A DNA stretch of 22,452 nt from JAVVEG01 sp041689205 (GTDB lineage: Bacteria > Pseudomonadota > Gammaproteobacteria > Pseudomonadales > Pseudohongiellaceae): positions 1 to 22,452 of the forward strand of contig JBDNGQ010000293.1 of the NCBI GenBank assembly GCA_041689205.1, in the 5' to 3' direction. Shown in pieces: positions 14,395-21,442 of the stretch; within the stretch, counting starts at the first letter, position 1, and every line of letters starts with the position of its first letter. The notes below the pieces were generated by a model. The model saw only the letters and a program-made list of their open reading frames with translations, made no database searches and had not been told where the DNA came from. The position numbers and the translations under genes were made by a program.

Positions 14395-16110
14395 TCAGGA
14401 CAGCACCTGGGCCGCCTGCGGTTGCTTATTCGCCTGCCATGCCCAGACCAGAATATTAATCAGCAGCAGCAAGCCCATCAATGGCCAGAATGCGGCGCTG
14501 AGTCCACCGACCAGCCCTATCGGAGAGAACAGCAGATACAAAGCCACGACACAGGACATCAATGTTGCAGCACACGGTATCGCAAAGCGCCAGGGCGTTA
14601 AATCCAGTAATCGCCGAGGCTGGTAAGACCAATCCTCGCTGCGCGGCCGCAGTGAACCAATCACCAGCATAATCGCCACTTCAATCGCGAACAGTATCGC
14701 GTACACATGCAGGAAATGAATAGTCACATCTTCATCAAACACAAAACGCAGCAAGCCATACGCAATCACATGAAAAATAATTGCGACCTTGGCGCCAAGT
14801 GCAGGCACCCGCGTGGTGAACAGACCGACAATAACGACAGCGATCACTGGAATATTGTAAAAACCGGTGAACATGCGGATCAATTGCCACAAACCTTCCG
14901 GCGCGTATTGCAGCAGAGGTGCCACCGCAAAGGAGAACAGCGCGATACCCACACTGGCAATTTTGGCGACGCGCAACATGGTCTTATCATCGACCGGCTG
15001 TTTCTTCAGTGGCGCATACACATCCAGACAAAACAGCGTGGCGGCGCTGTTCAACAAAGAATTGAAAGAACTGAACACTGCACCCAGCAGCACCGCAAGG
15101 AAAAATCCGGACGCGTACACCGGCAGCACATCACGGACCAGGCGCGGGTAGGCCAGATCAATGGAGCTCAAACCCGGCCCGTACATATGGAAGGCGATCA
15201 CGCCAGGAATCATCATCATGAACGGCACCATCACCTTGAAAAAGCCGGTAAACAACACGCCTTTCTGCCCTTCAGCCAGATTCTTCGCCGCCAGGGTCCG
15301 CTGAATCACATATTGATTCGTGCACCAGTAAAACAGATTGGCGAAGATCATACCGGTGAACAAGGTGCCGAAAGGGGTCGGGGCGCTCGGACCGCCAATC
15401 GCGTTCAATTTTTCGGTATCCGTGCTGGTGATGATCGACAGACCGGCGCTGATACTGCCCTCGCCCAGCGCTGACAAACCCAGCACCGGCACCGCAATTC
15501 CAATGATCAGCAGTCCCACGCCATTCAAGGTGTCGGAGATTGCGACCGCTTTCAGCCCCCCAAACACCGCATAAAGGCTGCCGATAAAGCCAATCGCAAT
15601 AATCGTCATCCACAGCGCCTGGCTGTAACTGACGCCCAGCAAGCCCGGCACATCAAACAATTGCAGCACCGCAATGGAACCGGCATACAGCACCGAGGGA
15701 ATCGTCACCAGGCCATAGCCGACCATAAACAGAATCACCGTCAAACGCCGCACACCATCGTCAAAGCGTGAATTCAAAAACTCCGGCAACGTGCTGAACG
15801 CGCCCGCCAGATAGCGGGGCAGAAAGATGAAGGCCATGCAAATGGTGGCGAATGCAGCAGTAACTTCCCAGCCCATGCTGCTGAGATTGAAACCATAGGC
15901 AGACCCGTTGAGCCCGATCAATTGTTCTGCGGACAGATTAGTGAGCAGCATGGAACCAGCTATGAACACTGCGCTCAGCCCGCGTCCCGCCAGGAAGTAA
16001 CCATCCTGAGTGCTGACTTCACCACGGGTTTTTCGGAAGGAGATAAAGGCCACCAGTGCCATGAAGAACGCACAACTCAACAGGGTTGTTAAAAGGTCAC
16101 TGGTTTCCAC
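14395..16110 (-). CDS. Sodium:solute symporter, YidK-like (SSS family)
   Basis: The product is 571 residues, the same length as E. coli YidK, and it follows YidK closely throughout. Shared signatures are DGYFLAGRGLSAVFIAGSML followed by TNLSAEQLIGLNG, then FLPRYLAGAFSTLPEFL. The central KLNAIGGPSAPTPFG, the FYWCTNQYVIQRTLAAKNLA stretch and the GAVFSSFNSLLNSAATLF helix are also shared. About 14 transmembrane helices of the SSS/LeuT-like fold can be traced. It should import a sugar-like solute with sodium across the inner membrane. The start is GTG; the next ATG (codon 17) would cut into the first helix. It is first on the leftward sugar arm, divergent from the oxidoreductase arm, and so the likely uptake step for the periplasmic products. 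YidK's own substrate is not firmly known. Confidence 0.93.
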   Translation of the reverse strand: METSDLLTTLLSCAFFMALVAFISFRKTRGEVSTQDGYFLAGRGLSAVFIAGSMLLTNLSAEQLIGLNGSAYGFNLSSMGWEVTAAFATICMAFIFLPRYLAGAFSTLPEFLNSRFDDGVRRLTVILFMVGYGLVTIPSVLYAGSIAVLQLFDVPGLLGVSYSQALWMTIIAIGFIGSLYAVFGGLKAVAISDTLNGVGLLIIGIAVPVLGLSALGEGSISAGLSIITSTDTEKLNAIGGPSAPTPFGTLFTGMIFANLFYWCTNQYVIQRTLAAKNLAEGQKGVLFTGFFKVMVPFMMMIPGVIAFHMYGPGLSSIDLAYPRLVRDVLPVYASGFFLAVLLGAVFSSFNSLLNSAATLFCLDVYAPLKKQPVDDKTMLRVAKIASVGIALFSFAVAPLLQYAPEGLWQLIRMFTGFYNIPVIAVVIVGLFTTRVPALGAKVAIIFHVIAYGLLRFVFDEDVTIHFLHVYAILFAIEVAIMLVIGSLRPRSEDWSYQPRRLLDLTPWRFAIPCAATLMSCVVALYLLFSPIGLVGGLSAAFWPLMGLLLLINILVWAWQANKQPQAAQVLS

Positions 16111-16148
16111 GAATCGCTCAGCAGTTGTTAAGATAAAATCGACTGGCA

Positions 16149-16177
16149 GAAATACCGCATTCCGCAGCCAGGGTCAA
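16149..16177 (-). promoter_or_regulatory. Candidate sigma-70 promoter for the symporter arm
   Basis: On the minus strand TTGACC (plus 16172-16177), a 17-base spacer and TATTTC (plus 16149-16154) sit about 40 bases upstream of the symporter GTG. The -35 matches 5 of 6 consensus bases; the -10 is weak (TAT only). GGGTCAAACCC (16171-16181), a small palindrome, covers this -35. Confidence 0.4.
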
Positions 16178-16213
16178 ACCCAATATATCAGCCCATGTCA
16201 GCGCCTGGTTTTA

Positions 16214-16230
16214 TTTGACGAGCCGTCAAA
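16214..16230. promoter_or_regulatory. Perfect 17-bp palindromic operator candidate
   Basis: TTTGACG (16214-16220) and CGTCAAA (16224-16230) are exact inverted repeats around AGC. The left arm contains the -35 box of the rightward promoter. A dimeric repressor of LacI or GntR type bound here would block the rightward arm and could affect the leftward one. No regulator gene lies in the window. Confidence 0.65.
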
Positions 16231-16242
16231 AAGGATTAGTAT
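16215..16242 (+). promoter_or_regulatory. Candidate sigma-70 promoter for the oxidoreductase arm
   Basis: TTGACG (16215-16220), a 16-base spacer and TAGTAT (16237-16242) match the sigma-70 consensus at 5 of 6 and 4 of 6. The start point would fall near 16249, giving a leader of about 40 bases to the first gene. The -35 lies inside the 17-bp palindrome, an arrangement typical of a repressed promoter. Confidence 0.55.
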
Positions 16243-16286
16243 GAAGGCTGAACAATAACAACAGCTTTTTCCAACTTAAAATAAAA

Positions 16287-17792
16287 GTGAACTCTGTTAT
16301 GGAAGAATCAGAAAAAAAACCTGGCTCAAACACTGTATCCCGTCGCGAATTTATTAAATCCACCGCCGCCGTCACTGCCGGCATTCTTATCGTTCCCAGC
16401 CATGTGGTCAGTGGTCTCGGCTATCAAGCCCCGAGTGACAGACTGAACATTGCCGGAGTCGGCATCGGTGGTCGCGGCTTCAGCGTGCTGCAAGCGATGG
16501 AGGAACACGCCAATATTGTGGCCCTGTGTGATACCGACTGGCGCTATGCCCAGCGCTGTTTTGACCGCTACCCGGCCGCCCGTAAATTCTGGGACTGGCG
16601 CAAAATGTATGACGAGATGCCCGATGATATTGATGCCGTTGTGGTCGCCACCGCTGATCATACCCACGCCTCCGTCGCCGCGCATGCAATGACCATGGGC
16701 AAGCATGTCTATGTTGAAAAACCGCTCTCGCACACCGTCTATGAATCCCGCCTGTTGACCCGGCTGGCCAGTACGCATCGTCTGGCCACGCAGATGGGCA
16801 ACCAGGGCGCCTCCGATGAGGGCGTGAACCTGATGGTGGAATGGATTAAAAACGGCGAGATTGGTGAAGTGCGTCATATTGAAGCCTTTACTGATCGGCC
16901 CATCTGGCCACAGGGCATCAACACACCTGTCGTTGCTCAGGCAGTGCCGGACACCATGGATTGGGATCTGTTTATCGGCCCGGCAAAGATGCGGCCTTAC
17001 AATGAAATCTACACCCCCTGGAATTTCCGCGGCTGGTGGGATTTTGGCACCGGAGCTCTTGGCGACATGGCCTGCCATATTCTGCACCCGGCCTTCAAAG
17101 CGCTGGAGCTGGGTTACCCCACTAACGTGCAAGGCAGTTCAACACTGTTGATGCAGGACAGCGCGCCGATGGCGCAGAAAGTGACCCTGATGTACCCGGA
17201 GCGCAGCAGCAGTTTTGGACAGTTGCCGGGCGTAAAAGTGGACTGGTATGACGGCGGCATTCAACCGCTCAAGCCGGCGGGCTGGCCGCAGGGGCGCAAT
17301 ATGAATAATCGGGGTGGCGGCGTGCTGTTCCACGGCAGCAAAGACACGCTGATCTGTGGATGTTATGGCGCCGACCCGTGGTTGCTATCCGGTCGAGTGC
17401 CGGCGGTGGCGCAGACTGAGCGCCGCGTCGACACCAGTCACTTTGTCGATTGGATCCGCGCCTGTAAAGAAAGCCCGGACAGCCGCATCGAAACCAAATC
17501 AGCCTTCCGCGAATCCGGTCCCTTCAATGAGACCGTGGTGATGGGCGTGCTGGCGGTGCGATTACAGGCCCTGAACAAAGAGCTGGAATGGGATGGTGCC
17601 AATATGCAGTTCACCAATATCAAACCCGATGAACAACTCACCATGGTGACCGCAGATGGTTTCAGTATTACCGAGGGTCGCCCTTCTTTCTCACGCACCC
17701 GCACCGACCCGATGAATGCGCAGGCTTTTGCCGATAGCTTGATTCGGACTAAGTACCGCGATGGCTGGACTCTGCCGGAAATGCCTTCATGA
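16287..17792 (+). CDS. Tat-exported Gfo/Idh/MocA-family oxidoreductase
   Basis: The product is 501 residues from a GTG; an ATG four codons in (16299) is an alternative, and neither has a clear Shine-Dalgarno. A twin-arginine signal (VSRREFIKST, Arg19-Arg20, then a hydrophobic stretch to about 45) sends the folded, cofactor-loaded protein to the periplasm. The Rossmann motif GVGIGGRG (57-64), VYVEKPLSHT with EKP at 144-146, and the catalytic-type GDMACHILHPAF (259-270) are all present. Tat-exported members keep a tightly bound NAD and include GH109-type glycosidases that cleave glycosides by transient C3 oxidation. The same subset includes sugar oxidoreductases. The motif set cannot separate these activities. 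First gene of the rightward arm, 60 bases before the GMC gene, consistent with shared glycoside processing. Confidence 0.92.
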   Translation: MNSVMEESEKKPGSNTVSRREFIKSTAAVTAGILIVPSHVVSGLGYQAPSDRLNIAGVGIGGRGFSVLQAMEEHANIVALCDTDWRYAQRCFDRYPAARKFWDWRKMYDEMPDDIDAVVVATADHTHASVAAHAMTMGKHVYVEKPLSHTVYESRLLTRLASTHRLATQMGNQGASDEGVNLMVEWIKNGEIGEVRHIEAFTDRPIWPQGINTPVVAQAVPDTMDWDLFIGPAKMRPYNEIYTPWNFRGWWDFGTGALGDMACHILHPAFKALELGYPTNVQGSSTLLMQDSAPMAQKVTLMYPERSSSFGQLPGVKVDWYDGGIQPLKPAGWPQGRNMNNRGGGVLFHGSKDTLICGCYGADPWLLSGRVPAVAQTERRVDTSHFVDWIRACKESPDSRIETKSAFRESGPFNETVVMGVLAVRLQALNKELEWDGANMQFTNIKPDEQLTMVTADGFSITEGRPSFSRTRTDPMNAQAFADSLIRTKYRDGWTLPEMPS

Positions 17793-17852
17793 GAGTGCTG
17801 AGCAGGGTCATCATTTAAAACTATAAATCATTGAGAAGCAGAGCAGACAGCT

Positions 17853-19538
17853 ATGGAAAATAATGAATATGATGCAATTGTGGTTGGTTCCGGCATCAGC
17901 GGTGGCTGGGCAGCCAAGGAACTGACTGAAAAAGGCCTGAAGGTATTGATGCTGGAGCGGGGCCGCAATCTGGAACATGTCCGCGATTATGTAAATGAGC
18001 ATAAAGAAGTGTGGGAGTTTCCACACCGCGATCAACGCACCCGGCAGATGGTTGAAGATTTTCCTGTACTACGCCGCGACTATCCGCTCAATGAATCCAC
18101 GATGGGTATGTGGGTGAATGAAAAAGAGTCTCCCTACGAAGAAGTTAAACGCTTCGATTGGTATCGCTCCTATCAGGTGGGTGGCCGCTCGCTGTTATGG
18201 GCACGGCAGAGTTACCGCTTTAATCGTATGGATTTTGAGGCCAATGAAAAGGAAGGCATCGCTGTCGACTGGCCAATCCGCTACGAAGACATGGCCCCCT
18301 GGTATGATTATGTAGAAGGTTTTGCCGGCATCAGCGGCTCAAAGGAAGGCTTGGAAGTTCTGCCCGATGGCAACTTCCTGCCGCCGATGGCGCTCAACTG
18401 TGTCGAGAAAGATATTGCCGAACGGATCAAGACGCACTTTAACGGCGAGCGCAGGATGATCATCGGCCGCGTCGCCAATCTCACCGAAGCGCGCCCTGAA
18501 CAGAACCGCACCGCCTGCCAGTACCGCAACCGCTGCTGGCGTGGCTGCTCCTTTGGCGCGTTCTTCAGTACCCAATCTGCAACCCTGCCCGCAGCAATGG
18601 CAACCGGCAACCTGACGCTGCGCCCCTGGTCGATTGTGAACCGTCTCATTTATGACAAGGATGCCAAACGCGCCACCGGCGTTGAAATAATTGATGCCGA
18701 AACCAACGAAGTCATCGAGTACAAAGCGAAGATAATTTTCCTCAATGCCTCCTCGTTCAACTCCACCTGGATTCTGATGAATTCTGCTACCGATGTCTGG
18801 CCTGATGGTCTGGGCAGCAGCAGTGGTGAGCTTGGTCACAACGTGATGGACCATCACTTTCGCGTCGGTGCTGCAGGCCGTGTTGATGGCTATGACGATA
18901 AATACTATTACGGGCGGCGCCCCAACGGTTTTTACGTGCCGCGCTTCCGCAATGTGGGCAACGACCAGCGCGATTACGTGCGTGGCTTTGGCTATCAGGG
19001 TTCAGCCAGCCGCACTGGCTGGAGCCGCAATATTGGTGAACTGAATGTCGGCGCGGATCTGAAAGAAGCACTGATCACCCCGGGCGACTGGCGTATCGGC
19101 TTCACCGGCTTTGGCGAAATGCTGCCCCACCATGACAATCGCATTTACCTGAACCGGGAAATCACCGACAAATGGGGACTGCCGGTGCTGGCTATGGATG
19201 TCAGTATCCGCGCCAATGAAATTGCAATGCGCAAAGACATGATCGGCGATGCCGTTGAAATACTGGAAGCCTCTGGCGTCAAAGATGTCGCCGGCACTGA
19301 TTCCGGTTATGCCCCAGGCATGGGTATTCACGAAATGGGCACCGCACGCATGGGTCGCGATCCGCGCACCTCAGTATTGAATGAGTTTAACCAGGTGTGG
19401 GACGCGCCCAATGTATTTGTGACAGATGGCGCCTGCATGACTTCCAGCTCCTGCGTAAATCCTTCCCTGACCTATATGGCTCTCACCGCCCGCGCTGCTG
19501 ATTATGCGGTGCAGGAACTCAAAAAAGGAAATCTGTAA
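17853..19538 (+). CDS. GMC oxidoreductase with Fe-S-type cysteine motif (glucoside 3-dehydrogenase-like large subunit)
   Basis: The product is 561 residues. The FAD site is DAIVVGSGISGGWAAKEL (GxGxxG at 12-17) with Glu35 in LMLERG. The GMC catalytic pair is His493 (GIHEMGTARMG) and Asn536 (SCVNPSLT). Cys222-x5-Cys228-x3-Cys232 (ACQYRNRCWRGCSF) matches the spacing of the [3Fe-4S] ligands of the catalytic subunit of bacterial FAD glucose dehydrogenase. It is therefore a dehydrogenase that passes electrons to another protein rather than an oxygen-using oxidase. It has no signal peptide; the small subunit encoded two bases downstream carries a Tat signal and probably exports it by hitch-hiking. 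Close relatives include the LacB-type subunit that oxidises glycosides at C3. No cytochrome c subunit follows, so the electron acceptor is encoded elsewhere. Substrate inferred. Confidence 0.92.
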   Translation: MENNEYDAIVVGSGISGGWAAKELTEKGLKVLMLERGRNLEHVRDYVNEHKEVWEFPHRDQRTRQMVEDFPVLRRDYPLNESTMGMWVNEKESPYEEVKRFDWYRSYQVGGRSLLWARQSYRFNRMDFEANEKEGIAVDWPIRYEDMAPWYDYVEGFAGISGSKEGLEVLPDGNFLPPMALNCVEKDIAERIKTHFNGERRMIIGRVANLTEARPEQNRTACQYRNRCWRGCSFGAFFSTQSATLPAAMATGNLTLRPWSIVNRLIYDKDAKRATGVEIIDAETNEVIEYKAKIIFLNASSFNSTWILMNSATDVWPDGLGSSSGELGHNVMDHHFRVGAAGRVDGYDDKYYYGRRPNGFYVPRFRNVGNDQRDYVRGFGYQGSASRTGWSRNIGELNVGADLKEALITPGDWRIGFTGFGEMLPHHDNRIYLNREITDKWGLPVLAMDVSIRANEIAMRKDMIGDAVEILEASGVKDVAGTDSGYAPGMGIHEMGTARMGRDPRTSVLNEFNQVWDAPNVFVTDGACMTSSSCVNPSLTYMALTARAADYAVQELKKGNL

Positions 19539-19540
19539 TC

Positions 19541-20101
19541 ATGAACAGACGCGAACTTTTAAAGATGATTACGGCGGCGACTGGTTATGCGCTGATCGGC
19601 TCGCCTGTGCTGATGTCGGCCTGCAGCCGCGCCGAACCGTACAGCGGAGCAGCGTTCAGTGGCGCTGATATCGGCCTGCTCGCAGAAATTTCTGAGACGA
19701 TAATCCCCCGCACCAGTACGCCCGGCGCAACCGATGCTGAGGTGGCACCCTTCATAGCGATGATGGTGGACGATTGCTACTCGGATGCTGATCAGGCGAC
19801 CTTCCATGAGGGCCTGGTTACATTTCAACGCGATTGCAGCAGCACATACAACACTCAGTTCGCTGCTTTACAGCCTGAGCAGAAGGCTGAGTTTCTGACT
19901 GCACTGGATCTGCAGGCGCGCGCTTACCAGCGTTCTGAAGGGGGCTCAGCGCACTATTTCACGATGATCAAACAGCTGACTCTGCTGGGCTTTTTCACCT
20001 CCGAAATTGCGCAAAAAGAAGTGTTGCGTCTGGTGCCAATCCCAGGCAGTTTTGATGGCTGTTATCCACTGCAAAAAGGCGAAGCGGCCTGGGCAATTTG
20101 A
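19541..20101 (+). CDS. Gluconate 2-dehydrogenase subunit 3-like small subunit, Tat signal
   Basis: The product is 186 residues and starts two bases after the GMC stop. The N-terminus MNRRELLKMITAATGYALIG is a twin-arginine signal, ending near SACS with Cys28, which could be a lipobox although Met sits at -3. The mature domain has the family pattern of helix followed by LLAEISETIIPRTSTPGATDAEVAPFIAMMVDDCY and later LLGFFTSEIAQKEVL and PGSFDGCYPL. These small (gamma) subunits escort the signal-less GMC subunit through the Tat system and stay bound to it in the periplasm. Together the two genes would form the core of a membrane-associated FAD dehydrogenase such as LacAB or FAD-GDH. The usual third subunit, a multihaem cytochrome c, is not present here. 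Confidence 0.9.
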   Translation: MNRRELLKMITAATGYALIGSPVLMSACSRAEPYSGAAFSGADIGLLAEISETIIPRTSTPGATDAEVAPFIAMMVDDCYSDADQATFHEGLVTFQRDCSSTYNTQFAALQPEQKAEFLTALDLQARAYQRSEGGSAHYFTMIKQLTLLGFFTSEIAQKEVLRLVPIPGSFDGCYPLQKGEAAWAI

Positions 20102-20180
20102 AAAATCAGCTGTCCAGATCTCAGGTATTTTTAAAGTCAGAACGCCCGTCTCACTCTTGTATCCAGGACTGTGAAAAAAA

Positions 20181-21029
20181 ATGAATAGAAGAAACTTTTT
20201 GAAACTCAGTGGCAGCGTTGGCAGTCTTGCTCTGCTCAGTAACTGCGCAGGCGCGGCTGAAGGCCATTACCCTTTCGGTATTCAACTGTACACGCTGCGC
20301 GACGATATGCCCGGCGATCCAGATGGCGTGCTTCGGCAGCTGGCCGGTTTCGGCTATCAGCAGATTGAAAGCTTCGAAGGCCCGATGGGAATGTTCTGGG
20401 GTAAGACGCCAGCCGCATTCAAAGCGTATATCAATGATCTGGGTATGGACCTGGTTGCCAGTCACTGCACTATTGAACAAGGTTTTGAGCAGAAAGCTGC
20501 CGACGCAGCGGACGCCGGTATGCAGTATCTGATCTGCCCTATCATTGGCGCGCAGTCATCCATGGATGGCTATCTCCGATACGCTGATCGGTTTAATGAG
20601 TGCGGCGAGATCTGCAGGCAGAACGGTTTGAAGTTCGCCTATCACAATCACAATTACAGTTTTATTGCCGTTGATGGGGTGTTCCCGCAGGATCTGATGA
20701 TGCAGAACACGGACCCCATGCTGGTCGATTTCGAGTTGGATATGTTCTGGCTGACAGCTGCAGGACAGGATGTTGAAACCTGGCTGCGTAAATATCCTGG
20801 CAGGTTCCCCTTGTCCCATGTTAAAGATCGCCTTGCCAACTCGCCTGGCATGTCCTTAACAGCGACCACCACGCTGGGCAAAGGCATCATCGACTATCCG
20901 AAAATTCTGCCGATAGCTTATGAGCAAGGCATGCGTTATTTCCTCGTGGAACAGGAGAGTTACGCCGGCACCACTCCGTTAGAGAGCAGTGCCGATAATG
21001 CGAAATACATGCAGCAGTTTCAGTTCTGA
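20181..21029 (+). CDS. Tat-exported sugar phosphate isomerase/epimerase-fold protein
   Basis: The product is 282 residues. MNRRNFLKLSGSVGSLALLS is a Tat signal, with Cys22 a weak lipobox candidate (LSNC). The rest is a TIM barrel of the xylose-isomerase-like / AP-endonuclease-2 superfamily. Visible family motifs are FGIQLYTLRDDM at strand 1, IESFEG (Glu63), and FAYHNHNYSF (His155, His157). Further on are LVDFELDMFW (Asp183-Asp187), LSHVKDR (His213) and FLVEQES (Glu257). These supply the metal site used for epimerisation, isomerisation or elimination next to a keto group. E. coli YcjR, a 3-keto-hexoside epimerase, is of this fold and is paired with Gfo/Idh/MocA dehydrogenases as here. With an exported GMC dehydrogenase upstream, action on a 3-keto-glycoside in the periplasm is the most economical reading. 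The start codon has no ideally placed Shine-Dalgarno. Confidence 0.9.
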   Translation: MNRRNFLKLSGSVGSLALLSNCAGAAEGHYPFGIQLYTLRDDMPGDPDGVLRQLAGFGYQQIESFEGPMGMFWGKTPAAFKAYINDLGMDLVASHCTIEQGFEQKAADAADAGMQYLICPIIGAQSSMDGYLRYADRFNECGEICRQNGLKFAYHNHNYSFIAVDGVFPQDLMMQNTDPMLVDFELDMFWLTAAGQDVETWLRKYPGRFPLSHVKDRLANSPGMSLTATTTLGKGIIDYPKILPIAYEQGMRYFLVEQESYAGTTPLESSADNAKYMQQFQF

Positions 21030-21046
21030 TGAATTAGGACATTGCC

Positions 21047-21286
21047 ATGACTATTTCCGCCCAAGATATTGAATCAGAAGCGCTTTCTCTCCCTGGAGAA
21101 GAAAGGACCCGGCTGGCGATACATCTTTTGGAGAGCATCGGAGAATGGCCACGTATGGATCAGCAGCAAATAGAGCTGGCTAGGGTCGCCGAAGCAAACA
21201 GGCGGTATCTGGCATATCTTCGCGACGAAGAGCAGTCGATACCTGCTGATGAAGTATTTGCCGAGCTTAGGGCTGATGATTGTTGA
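21047..21286 (+). CDS. Orphan addiction-module antitoxin (TIGR02574-type)
   Basis: The product is 79 residues with AGGA eight bases before the ATG. The pattern ESEALSLPGEERTRLAIHLLESI, then a variable hinge and an end with SIPADEVFAELRAD, is that of the putative addiction-module component family, antitoxins to RelE/ParE-type toxins. In working modules the toxin gene follows within a few bases. Here the next 156 bases before the integrase gene contain no open frame resembling a ParE toxin, so the antitoxin is orphaned. It starts 17 bases after the isomerase-fold gene and could be read from that transcript, but its role is unrelated. It may be a leftover of a mobile module lost or displaced next to the integron. 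Confidence 0.8.
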   Translation: MTISAQDIESEALSLPGEERTRLAIHLLESIGEWPRMDQQQIELARVAEANRRYLAYLRDEEQSIPADEVFAELRADDC

Positions 21287-21382
21287 AGCCGGATGTTTCC
21301 TCGAGACCGCCCATATTATTTTACGCTCGCCTATAACCGTCTTAATGTAAAAATTCCGCGGATGGCAGGGCATGCCGGATAG

Positions 21383-21429
21383 CTGATCCCCTGCTATACG
21401 GGGGAAACCAGGCATTTTGAGTGGATCAG
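21383..21429. repeat. Inverted repeat near the integrase 3' end
   Basis: CTGATCC (21383-21389) and GGATCAG (21423-21429) are exact inverted repeats 33 bases apart. A smaller CCCC / GGGG hairpin lies inside the pair (21388-21404). There is no T-run on either strand. It lies between the orphan antitoxin and the integrase stop. Function unknown: a weak structured terminator or the relic of a recombination site are both possible. Confidence 0.4.
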
Positions 21430-21442
21430 TATTGAAACCTCC

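Noticed and set aside
14707..15474. A 255-codon plus-strand frame rich in His, Gln and Arg
   Set aside because: It lies entirely antisense to the symporter gene. The odd composition is what hydrophobic helices give when read on the other strand.
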